NCBI GenBank assembly: GCA_015501585.1 | Contig: JADNRY010000247.1 | Location: forward strand, 27,383 to 91,382 | DNA length: 64,000 bases | Origin: Rhodocollybia butyracea | Lineage: Eukaryota > Basidiomycota > Agaricomycetes > Agaricales > Omphalotaceae | Direction: 5' to 3' | In this document: piece after piece, positions 22,002-31,533 of the stretch | Numbering within the stretch: position 1 is the first letter of the stretch | Layout: each line of letters begins with the position of its first letter | Notes under the pieces: model-generated | What the model was told of the DNA's origin: nothing | What the model saw: the letters and a program-made list of their open reading frames with translations, nothing else | Databases searched by the model: none | Program-made: the position numbers and the translations under genes

Positions 22002-23249
22002 TTAACCGTCTCGAGTCATACCAAAGCAGAGTTCCCAGTGATTATCAGAATCAACCCCCCAACTGCAATTGACGCAGATTTCGTCTGCTAAAAAATATGT
22101 TAGCTAGGTCAATGGGTAAATAGGATAGCATACCAGAATCTACATCGATAGGGTTGTCCGCCATCAAACCTGGTTGCTGTGTAAAAGTCAAGAACGGAGA
22201 AAGTCAAGGACATACCTGTAGCAAGCACCGGAGGGGGTCCAATCATTTCATTGTTCCTCCCAATTCCAGCGCCTGGGACGTCCTGGATCAAGCACATGAG
22301 CTCTGCAAATCAATCAGTGAACGCAAAAGCAACCCCAACGCCTAGGAAACTTACCAGCTCGAGTTCCTGGGAAAATCCTGTCTCTGAGCTGCTGGATAAT
22401 AACCGCAATATCAACGGTAGGGAGGTGCGTAAGAATCCCAACAGAGGTTCCTGCAGAAAATCTGTTTATAACGCACGGTAGAGAGATAAATAATATAACG
22501 CTTACTGGAATCGTCGTATATAAGTGTCCCCTTCATACCTACAGTTGCATCTTTCAGGTCGGTGAAAAATGAGATTATTTCTATATAAAACAGGTGAACA
22601 ACCCATTCTCCTACTTGCAAAAGGTAGAAATACACACCGTCATCATTAGCGTCAGGTAGAAGGGGTCCCTTAAGCTCCAAGGGGGGGCTTGTAAAGTACG
22701 AGCCTTTCGGAACGTACAGAGAAGGAGGGTTGCTGGTAGCCGTAGCAGTGGTAGACAGATCCGGAGACTCAGGGACCTTCGACAATTTCTTCTGACGTTT
22801 CGTGGGGGTCGTATTGGTTTCTGAATTAACGGAGGGCCTCTTGCGTGAAGCGGGCGGAGATGGGTATGGACCGGAAGGTTTCGTTTGGATGACACGGTAC
22901 TCTTTAAGAAGAGGAGCGTGGATATCGTCTATCTTAACTAAGAAACTATTCAAAACCTGCTTTAAAGGAAATAAAGTAACGACTTACGGTAAAGACCGCA
23001 ACAATGATTCTTCTGGTTTGGACAGCAAAGAAAACTACTGGTCGGGTTAACGTACCACACTTTGCAGCATAGCCTATGCGCGCAGAATAGGTTTATTTCC
23101 TGCGCCGTTTGCATGTCAACAATGCGCTTGGGGAGTTCAGGAAGGCCATTAGCTGCATACGGGCTAGAGAACAAATTTAACGGAAACATATAATAAAATA
23201 AACGAGGGAGAGGAAAACACGTACTAAGGAAAGTCAGTGGCTCTGCCAT
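22002..23249 (-). CDS. unrecognised multi-exon gene carried by the MULE
   Basis: Starts MAEPLTFLST (ATG at 23249) and joins after an intron to PYAANGLPELPKRIVDMQ. Further exons give FTVLNSFLVKIDDIHAPL, then a Pro/Ser/Lys-rich low-complexity segment with TPTKRQKKLSK (a possible nuclear signal). Later come GTLIYDDSS, GILTHLPTVDIAVIIQQLRD, LIQDVPGAGIGRNNEM and a final exon ending in CSWGVDSDNHWELCFGM and TAA at 22002-22004. Most junctions are GT..AG in frame. One, near 23050, gives a stop when the obvious sites are used, so the gene may be damaged. It is convergent with the dioxygenase gene, 193 bp apart, and inside the MULE ends. I know no function. Confidence 0.5.
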
Positions 23250-23639
23250 CTGCGTCGTAGGCACTGATAAAACGATCTGCGGACATTTCCAGCGGATGGA
23301 CGGAATGAATGAGAGCAAGAGCAAGAAAGCGAAAAAGCGAGAGGACGAGAACGCGAGGTTTTGAGAAAGCAAGAGGATAGAAAAGAGAAAAGAATGGGGG
23401 AAATCAGAACCCCAAATGACGCCTATAAAGCATTCTGCAGGAGCGTTTCTCCCCGGTATCGGGCCCTTAGATTGCGATCTTTTGGGGACGGTTGACAGGT
23501 TTTTATTTTGTGATATCTGCAGAAGAGAAGCGTCCTGTCAATCCAAGGAACTGCGGCTGAAGAGCGGAGAGCACACCTAACTGATTGTGCGATTAATGAT
23601 GCGACGCGACGGTAAAACAATCTTATCTGTCTGTTATCT

Positions 23640-23745
23640 GTCTGTCACCTGCTCTTGAGAAATTCTTACACACACCTTTAGTAAATGACATTACCCTATC
23701 GCTTATGCATTGCGCTTTACGAAGTTTTGTGCAGCCACGCTTTCC
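23640..23745 (-). repeat. right terminal inverted repeat of the MULE
   Basis: Reverse complement matches 10884-10990 over about 105 bp with roughly ten differences. TTGAACTTA follows at 23746-23754. Confidence 0.8.
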
Positions 23746-23754
23746 TTGAACTTA

Positions 23755-25479
23755 CCGCAGCACATCCACCAACGTACAACCTCGTACAGCCTATTCCTCT
23801 GGCCACGCTCTTAGCATCAAGACAATATGTTCCGCTTATGTTGTTTAATGGAGGTACAGATCCGGATGTGACCATCTTGTCTGGTGAGGCGAACATTTTT
23901 TTTGTGGGTCACTCTATACTCAAACTAACGTGGAATTCTCAATTTTTTAGCCTCTTATCTGCTCTCATTGGACGTCTGAGTGTCCATGCGGTGCTTCACA
24001 ATTACTTAGGCCGTCTCTTAATGTGCTGCATTACCGCCATGCACGCCTTCACACTCTGTTAACGCTAGCTCGTCTGCCCATGCCACCACCAAAGGTACGG
24101 CTTTACTATTCCCTCCTCTTAACAACAAGCTTACTCTGGTATTCCAAGAGTCGTTTCAACCCGGTTCACACTACCCACACTTCTCTTGTTACGCTGGCCT
24201 CCGCGAAACGACTACAACGAGGTTATGGTTGAGTGCTACTACCCGCCGGTGCGCCGAAAATGTGGTGGCAAAGGGTTCTGACCGAGGTCTTGGGTACGCT
24301 CCCGATATCTCTCTTTTCCGCCGCCACAAACTTACCAATTCCTAGTCGTCTTCCTCAGGGGAACTCTGCCGGCGGCTGGATTGTCTTGACATAGTGCCAG
24401 CCGCCATTCAAAGCACCGCTCTAGCCAGAGGCAACAAACCTTACTTTCCTTAGAACCACCCCCGCCGCCCGGTCTCTCCTGGGCGCACAAGCTTGATACA
24501 CCCTTGCCTCAGGGCAAGCAATGGCCCTTGCATTGCCGCTTATCGACTAGCAGCGGGTGTTGTGCGGCGACCGCCTCGGCCATTCTGACACATCCACGTC
24601 GCCGCTAACCACAAACTTCCGATCCTCACCAGCCTGTTCTCTCCACGTGCGTTCAGCGGGTCAACGCTGTTGTGCCGCACCTACTTAGGCCCTGACCCAC
24701 GTCGACGTTGCTGCTAATCACGACTTCGCCTCCCGTGGCCATGCCGGAAGCCAACCCCACAAAAAACTTTCCGCTCACCCATTCTCTCCACCTACGCTCA
24801 GCAGGCCGGCTCCCTTTGTGTGCGTTCAGCGGCCACATGTGTTCGGCAGGTCAACACCGTTACAGGGCGGTTACTTGGTTGGTCAACATTATGACTTCGC
24901 TACTCTCACCGGCGGCTGTGCCAGAAGCCATTGCTCACCCATTCTCTCCATGTCCGTTCAGCACCGCTGTTGTGTAGTGTAGTGGTTACTTGGGTCATTC
25001 CAACACACGTCCACCTTGCTATTAATCATGATTTTGCTATCCTCACGGGTGGCCATGCTGGACGACATTGCTCTTCCGAAAAATTCTGTGTGGCGCCCGT
25101 TCTCTCTACGTATGTTCAGTAAATTTCTTCTGAAGGCGGTGCGAAAGTTCTCTAATGGCCCTCCCGGCCTCAATTCTAGGTACCTTTTCTTATGGTGCGT
25201 GTGACCCATCATTCAAGCTGTAAGTTCTGCACATCTCTTTGTTCTACACCCCCAATAAGCACTTATTTATGCAGTTATGCTTCGTGATGACCTGTTACAA
25301 CATTGAGCTGAGTTATTTTTTGCTTGGGCCTCAGTTACAGTAATCTTTTCTTGAGGGTATTCTAAAATTCAAGATAAGTCTCTCTCTTCTCATCCTGTAC
25401 TTGTAGAACGTATATGTAGTGAATATACTTTACTGTCATATGAGCATATGAGACCTTTCAGAAGCACTTGAAAATCATC
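23755..25479. other. internal part of the CACTA-like shell with degenerate tandem repeats
   Basis: A plus-strand open frame (23685-24062) crosses the MULE border and has no known domain. 24560-25130 holds four worn tandem units of 110-170 bp, each with a version of TTGCT..TTAATCATGA, GGCCATGC and CCCATTCTCTCC..GTTCAG. No gene recognised. Confidence 0.35.
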
Positions 25480-26012
25480 AAAGTGATTGTGTAAGACCCT
25501 CCAAATGATTGCTACATACACTCAGAATAGTTGTCCAAGACACTTGAAAAGAGTGTCCAAAACAGCTCAAATGATTGCTGAACAATCCAAATGATTGTCT
25601 CAAGACACTGTGACCCATTTCCAAAAACAATCATTTTGAGTGTCCTGAACAGTCAATTGGAGTGTTTGATACCATCATTTGGAGTGTTTTTGACAATCAT
25701 TTAGATAGTTCAGAACTGTTATATAGAGTGGTTCAGACTATCATATTGAAAGACTAGGACAATCATTGAAAGTAGTTCAAACAACCTTTAAGAGTGATTT
25801 AGACAATCATTAAGATTGGTTCAGACAGTCAATAAGATTGGTTTAGACAATCAATAAGATTGGCTCAAACAATCAATATAAAGGTATAAGACAATCTTTT
25901 TCAGTAAACTGGACAATCATTACAAATGGTTCAGACAATCAATATGAGTGCAAGACAATCATTTAGATTGTGTTTTGGACAATCATATTAATTGTTTTTC
26001 CTTCCCGTAGTG
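25480..26012 (-). repeat. right subterminal repeats and TIR of CACTA-like element
   Basis: About twenty imperfect copies of a unit like GACAATCATTTAGATTG..TTCAGAC, then the TIR 25978-26012 ending CTTCCCGTAGTG. GGCA follows directly. Confidence 0.65.
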
Positions 26013-26568
26013 GGCAGATATACATCCGTTAACGCGTCTATGCAAACTTGTATGTATGTGGGTGAAATCTTGGGATCAGAGTGGAAATGTTGGCACTGTA
26101 GGCGATGAGATCGATGAGACTGGGCCCGGCTGGAAGTGGGTGTTGTAATCGGAGGTGTCGTCTGAGCCTTCAATCTCACACATTGTGAGAGCATATGCTT
26201 GAGGCCGAGGCTTAGCGCTTGCGCTTGTGCTCAAGTAACAGTATCAAAAGTAGGCGGCTACACACGATTGGTCCGCTCGCATTAGCTAGCCCGGGTAATA
26301 GGAAACACTTCTCAACTCACCAGCACCTGCATATCTCTCTGAGAGTCCTCCTCTAGAGCGTCATTGCTTTTCAAACCAGGTCCGACCTTTCAAAAATTCC
26401 GGAGTGTTGTCAGGAAGCGTATAAGGCGTAAGGAAGGGAAACAGGAGTGCGGGAGCATTCATCTATACATTGCAGATACGATGGATCGGCATCAATCAAT
26501 TAAGACAATTGATCAATCAAACAATCTAATCAGGGATGCTAATCTGTGATTTAACATCTTCTGGGACT
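26013..26568. other. intergenic, nothing recognised
   Basis: Flanking DNA to the right of the CACTA-like shell. Small open frames only. Confidence 0.25.
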
Positions 26569-27375
26569 GTTTTTGGGACATCGTAACCGTCCCGCATTTG
26601 AGTCTAGATGACTCGTACACCTAATCGAGTCATATAGACAGTTATCTAGTCATATATAGCTAGTAGTCAAGTACCGCTAAGTACATAGTCATTATTATAC
26701 CTAACGAGTCATAGGTAGTAACCGGGACCCGCCGAAACACTATAAAAGGGCCCGTTATTCGATTTCTAGTCCCTTAGACTTCTTATTTTGTAACCACCAC
26801 TTCGTGAATATACACTCTGCATTCTGACTGCTATCTTGAGAGCATTACCTTGAGAATACATCCAATAACTAGATACTTACTGAGCAAATACCAGATAAGT
26901 ACACTGTTTTGAAGCCTATATTGAGCACCATTCCAATATAGTGAATTTACCAGCATCCCTGACGAATTACTGAGCGTTTCCAGGAATATTTACGACTCCC
27001 ACATTTATCCTGTGAAGATTACTGAGCATATTCCAGTAATACTTACGACTCCATTACTGAGTGTTTCCAGTAATAACAACGACTTACAGCACTACTACTG
27101 AGTATTTCCAGTAGTACTCACGACCTATACCACTATTACTGAGCCTTTCCAGTAATACTTACACCCAATAAACCCATATAACAAGATTGTAGCCTACTCA
27201 GTATATATCAACCCTAAGGCTAATCTACTGCCTAGTAAACCCAGATCTGAGTATATAAAATACAGTGTTGGCAAAGGAGACTCGTATCCGACTCTTCACA
27301 AGTGTATGATTATTGCATCTCAAAGGACAATAATATGGGTGGGCAAGCATTAACATTCTTGGATCGATGTCCTCG
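26569..27375 (+). repeat. LTR-like block of a second family with hairpin array
   Basis: Looks like an LTR: GGGACATCG near the start (26576) and CGATGTCC near the end (~27367) are inverted, and there is a TATA box TATAAAAG at 26741-26748. Upstream are several GAGTCAT/TGACTCG half sites; downstream lies a hairpin array (26874-27160) with the loop pattern TGAGC-N-TCCA. Exact ends and a target duplication were not found, so the borders are approximate. No internal retroelement genes follow. Confidence 0.45.
26874..27160 (+). repeat. array of seven hairpins, second LTR family
   Basis: Units such as CTATATTG/CAATATAG, ATTACTG/CAGTAAT (three or four times) and ACTACTG/CAGTAGT enclose loops with GAGC..TTC. 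The change ATTACTG to ACTACTG is matched in the opposite arm, so pairing is kept. Confidence 0.7.
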
Positions 27376-28086
27376 GATATTATATTATAGGGAGGTTGGC
27401 TGAATTGTGTACAGTTTTTAGTACCGGATTTGGAAAGAGGAGAGATTGGAGAGCGAGAGAGACGGATAGAGCGGCAGAAGTAAATGGGATGAGGGACAGA
27501 GCAGATGTAGAATAGACAAGCAGTGCACGTCGCTGGGTGTCATATATGTTATATTTGCATTGCCAAGGCCAGGTTTGCAGACACCAGTGTCGAATGAACC
27601 GGTTATCCTAGTTGAAGGAGCTTGAGGGAGATGGAGATGAATTGACGGGCAAATGTATTGTATGTGCATATCTAATGTTGTCCATGTTACTTTGTACAGA
27701 GAACAACAGCCATGTTGCCACAGTTGTACAATAGCACCAGACTCACCTCGTCGATTGTCGATCCTCGATCAACTCTGCATGACCATTCCAATACTACCAC
27801 TTGCCGTCTATGTACCTCTTTGCGCAGTGCCTTCTTTGGGACTAATAGAATAGGCAGAGGTGTCATGCATCAGGCCAAGCATGTCAAGACTCTCTTTTGC
27901 CGCAAGAAAAAGGACGTCGTAAGAGATCACAGAATAGCATCAGGAAAAGTACCTATGAACTCAAGCCAACCCAGGTGAGCCTCAGGTCAACCAAGTTAGC
28001 TTAGGTTATCTTAAGTTGACTTGATTCAACGCCGAGTTTGTTCTCAGCCTTCAGGCGCCTATTTGAATGCTGTTGATGCGGCAGGG
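27376..28086. other. intergenic, nothing recognised
   Basis: Short open frames on both strands (27418-27669 minus, 27653-27978 plus) without motifs. Confidence 0.25.
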
Positions 28087-28420
28087 CACTGCGGGAAGGA
28101 AAGACAGTAATATAGCGACCCAAAAGACATTAAATATGACTGTACAACACATTAGATAGTACTGTCTAGACAGGCAATCTTACTGTCTAGACAGGCAATC
28201 TTACTGTCTAGGACAGTAAACATTAATGGAAAAGACAGTTAGGATTCCTGACTGCATTCTTGAGAACTGTCTTTTGACAGTAATCCTTACTGTCCAGACA
28301 GTAGTCTTAACTGTCCCAGGCAGTAACATCGACTGTCCTAGGCAGTAACCTGAACTGTATCAGGACAGTCTTATTTAATGTACGAGGGCAGTCATGTCAA
28401 CTGTATATCTAGGTGTACAG
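28087..28420 (+). repeat. terminus and subterminal repeats of a second CACTA-like element
   Basis: Begins CACTGCGGGAAGGAAAGAC, close to the CACTACGGGAAGG(A) end of the first element. It is followed by about ten copies of an ACTGTC..GACAGT palindromic unit (for example TACTGTCTAGACAG). By analogy this is the left end of a Plavaka/CACTA element. The opposite end was not found; it may have been lost at the LTR inserted at 37873. Confidence 0.5.
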
Positions 28421-29033
28421 TAAGAATCTGGTTATATTGGACATTACATGCCTAGTACTAGTAGTTACTAAAGACTACAGTGTACTCTCCCTCCACTTCT
28501 GTAGGTGTACACTCTGACCATCCAAACACTTACAAAGAAATGACTCACCTATTCCCAAGATTACGAGTGCGTGAAGTGGAAGTTTGAGCTGACTTTAGCA
28601 GGTTGTCAGGGTCCTGGCGTAGCATAGTCATCAAGTATAAGTAAGTACGAAAAAGAGCGAGAAATGAAAGAAGAAAACTCACATATTCCTGAGATTAAAT
28701 TTCTAGTCGACTTTCGGCTGTCAGTAGTATTGTCATTGGTCACAAGCGCAAAAACAACCAACCACGGTCGTCCTGATACACTCACAGCAGAGGTTGAGGT
28801 GCGGCACGCAACCTGATGTCCCTGCGGAGATTGGAGCTGTCAGCATTTCGTGGACAAAGATTGCTTGGATTTTCTCCATGGATAGGTGCTGTACGGAGCA
28901 TCAGCCTGAGACTACCAGCGAAGAAGTATCTGAGTTGAACATGTACAGCTAGATGGTACCAGAACCAGTGTGCCAGGAAGGAGGGACAAGGAGCCTGTGG
29001 TCTGAGCCCAGTGTACCCACTACATTCTGTATG
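28421..29033. other. possible decayed 3' part of a minus-strand gene
   Basis: A minus-strand open frame (28782-29138) has a coding look in places but crosses into the foldback element. No motif recognised. Confidence 0.2.
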
Positions 29034-29565
29034 GCCTTTTAAAAGAATCATGATAGGTGTTGTGGGGGCCTTTGAAAAGGCCAGCAATGACACTTTGACC
29101 ACCCCAAATACAGAAGTTACAAAAGACTTACTAAGCACTGTTTTGGGCAGCTCTCGTTAGGGGTTGCCCTTGCCTAACATTAGAGAGCTGTCCAAAACAG
29201 TGCCAAAACTGGCCGAGTTAGGGTTTAGGGTTAGGGTTGAGAATATATTTGGGGTGCAGGGGCTTGCCCCTGCTGTTTTAAGGTTAGGTTTTGGTTAGGG
29301 GTTAGGGTTAGGATTTAGGGTTAGGGCTTTGGTTCCGGGTCAATGGCTAGGGTTAGGGTTAGGCAGATGGTGCCAATAGGTAGAGGTGACTGATGGGGGG
29401 GCAGGAGGGGGTGTCAAGTCTTCCTCAAAATGCCTTGTTCTTGAGATATAGAGCATTTATGATTCTCCCTATGAGGAGCAGGGCTTCTTAATTGGGGAGG
29501 TCAAAGCGCCATCGCTGCCCTTTTCAAATGCTCCCACAACACCCATTGGCCACCTTTTAAAAGGC
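29034..29565. mobile_element. foldback/MITE-like element containing TTAGGG-like repeats
   Basis: Imperfect inverted ends of about 80 bp: GCCTTTTAAAAG, then GGTGTTGTGGG and CTTTGACC..CCCC (29034-29095 and the reverse complement of 29490-29565). A second inverted pair sits inside (29135-29203, GCACTGTTTTGG against CCAAAACAGTGC). From 29219 to 29370 there are many TTAGGG or near-TTAGGG units. Confidence 0.55.
29219..29370 (+). repeat. degenerate interstitial telomere-like repeats
   Basis: Repeated GGTTAGGGTTAGG, TTTAGGGTTAGGG and variants. TTAGGG is the usual telomere unit in basidiomycetes. The tract is irregular and interrupted near 29255-29280. Confidence 0.6.
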
Positions 29566-31127
29566 TTTACTGAATCAGCTGGTGTACCAGAGGAAACAGA
29601 GTTAGCGAAGGAACCAGGGACTGTAGCATGGGACCGATGTATGTGTAAGTGTGAAGGGAATGTACATGTAAAAGGAAGCAGAATTCACCTATGAACGTAT
29701 CATTTTAGGACATATCTGGAGAGAGGACATAGCAAAATCCTGAATGGGAGGAACAGTCGCAGTGAGAAGGGAACCAACTGTTCCGCCAAGTTCATGCCAG
29801 TGGTGCAACAGTCATAAGGTGCCTTTTCTCCTGTGACTTGTTGCCTGTATTGAAGCCTGAAGGAGGCCCCATCATCACCACAAGACAAAAGTACCTGACC
29901 GGCAGTCAGCATTTCAACCCGTTGTTCCACAATCTACAAAGGTCACCTGGAGTTGGACTGGGATGTAGGTGCTGCTGAAGGAGAATGAGAAAGACAAAAG
30001 TTGCTTGCGAATGCATCATCAGGCAGAGGAATGCTCTTGTTCCTTGCTGGAGTAGGAGGGTGTATTTGCAATAGAGAGGATGAAGCACCTGTCAGAGTAG
30101 GCCGTACAGGCATCTTGAATTCAGGTATACGAGAGGGCCCACCTACAGAGACTCACTGCGAGCATCCCCAGAAGGAAACAAGGTTGGAAGAGACACTTGA
30201 ATGGGCTCTGGGGCTAGAGGGCAAGCTGGAGAGATGTAGGCGATCACAAATACATTGCATTGCCTTTGAAGTCTTCGAAGGTGTTGAAGGAGCTGAAGAG
30301 GAGACCTGAATCTGAGGCAGTGGACCGTAAGTATAAAATAATGACAAGCCAAGAATCATTTACCTCATTAGACGGGAAGTCCACGTCCATCTCCTAGTCC
30401 TCATCCCCGATGTCACCAACGATGCCCTTGTCCCCGACATCGGGGCCATCGCCTCCGTTGCTCTCATCATCCGAGTCACCTAAGCATGCAAATAGTTATG
30501 AGCTGCACAACTTTAATGACTATGGACGTACCCTCAGCGAATGTCTCCTTGAATAAAAGAGCATCTGGGTCCTCATCAAGAGGGTATTCCAGAGCTTGGT
30601 CCTCCTTGTCAAGAGAAGGAGCCAGGGAATGACCATGACCGTCAAGGTCATGGTCACCAAGTCCATCAAGGTCATGGTCACCAAGTCCATCAAGGACTTG
30701 GTGGGATGCGATGTTGTCATTGTCTTCGTCATCACATTGAGCGTTGCGCATGGCCTTGGCGTGTTTGCAAATCGCTACACATATTAGTTAGCTGCATAAA
30801 CGAACAAAAAAATAAAACCCCACCCTTGTCTTTGGCTTGCTGAGCCTGTTTTTGTGCTTCTTTCTTCTGACGAGGCGCCAAAGCCTTCTGGTCAACCTCC
30901 TTCCTGGTAGGAGGTTTCGCGGTGGCCTTTGGGACTGCTGCCTTCGCCACCGCTCCCCTGGTTTTTGGTCCAGGTTTGGCGGTGGCAACAGCAGCACGAA
31001 AACAAGTCAATAAACAAAAAAAGAAACCGAATGGTGTCTCTTACTTTGGATAGTAGCAGTTGAGGCTTTGCCAGGAAAAATTAATAGATTATTAAGTAAA
31101 CATGCAAGAAAAAAACTTACCAGGCAT
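29566..31127 (-). CDS. unrecognised minus-strand gene, Lys-rich then acidic, probably disrupted
   Basis: The start is ATG at 31127 (MP), followed by a short exon STATIQ and a Lys/Ala-rich exon (to about 30820) with KPGPKTRGAVAKAAVPKATA. An acidic exon (30746-30530) follows, with the internal repeat DGLGDHDL, then GDSDDESNGGDGPDVGD. A TAG at 30394-30396 could be the end. However, good coding sequence goes on below it (VSSSAPSTPSKTSKAMQC, then MPVRPTLTGASSSLL and VEMLTAGQVLLSCGDDG near 29850), so the TAG may be a nonsense change in a longer gene. The composition suggests a nuclear protein. No domain recognised. It lies between the CACTA-like terminus at 28087 and the Plavaka gene and may be cargo. 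Confidence 0.4.
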
Positions 31128-31533
31128 ATTTGGTTCTGGTTGGCAGAGAGAAGAGACCGAGCGAAAAGAAAGTGGTTGAAAAAGTAAGAGGACAAGAGTG
31201 TCCAGGGTCGCGCACGCACCTTTTATACGCCGCCGCCTTTCGGCAATGATAGGTCAGGGTCTCGCATTAGAGGTGTGAAATGTGCAAAACGCACTATCAA
31301 ATTATAGCAAGTAAAAAAGAAACAAAAAACAGTGAAAGTAAGATAAAAGAAACAAAAGAAGAAACATCCGCCAGATCACAAAGTCGGACCCTCGGGACAG
31401 CAGAACAAAGAAATTGTAAAAGTAAATTACAGCGTCAAAGCATGTCACAGAAAATGTGGCATTGTCGGAGCGTGTCGAAAAAAGTTCGCGAAAGTGAAGA
31501 TATAGTGAGCCGCAAGATAAAAATCTGTGTCCT

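Larger units (their letters stand above)
10884..23745 (+). mobile_element. Mutator-like element (MULE) with cargo genes and three nested insertions
   Basis: Inverted ends start GGAAA and continue through GCACAAAACTTCG for about 105 bp (10884-10990 and 23640-23745), with roughly ten mismatches. The 9-bp sequence TTGAACTTA flanks both sides exactly (10875-10883, 23746-23754); a 9-bp duplication is the hallmark of Mutator transposition. Inside are a MULE transposase (13089-19476, disrupted), a TET/JBP-like dioxygenase gene (20200-21808) and a convergent minus-strand gene (22002-23249). Three later insertions (11331-13012, 14395-16237, 16910-18122) account for 4.7 kb, so the original element was about 8.1 kb. 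The encoded transposase type agrees with the duplication length, which supports the boundaries. Confidence 0.85.
1855..26012. mobile_element. CACTA-like DNA transposon shell with nested insertions
   Basis: Both ends carry the same inverted 35-bp terminus beginning CACTACGGGAAG, with two differences between the ends (1855-1889 and the reverse complement of 25978-26012). GGCA lies directly outside each end (1851-1854, 26013-26016), consistent with a target duplication. Inside each terminus lies a field of short subterminal repeats. CACT ends plus subterminal repeats are the mark of the CACTA/EnSpm group, which in fungi includes Plavaka. Subtracting the nested insertions leaves about 7 kb. I recognise no transposase in that remainder, so the element looks non-autonomous or has lost its transposase. 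Confidence 0.7.

Noticed and set aside
28120..28420. Regular ACTGTC units as a CRISPR array
   Set aside because: Eukaryotic setting, units and spacers vary in length, and they start right at a CACTA-like terminus, so they are subterminal repeats.
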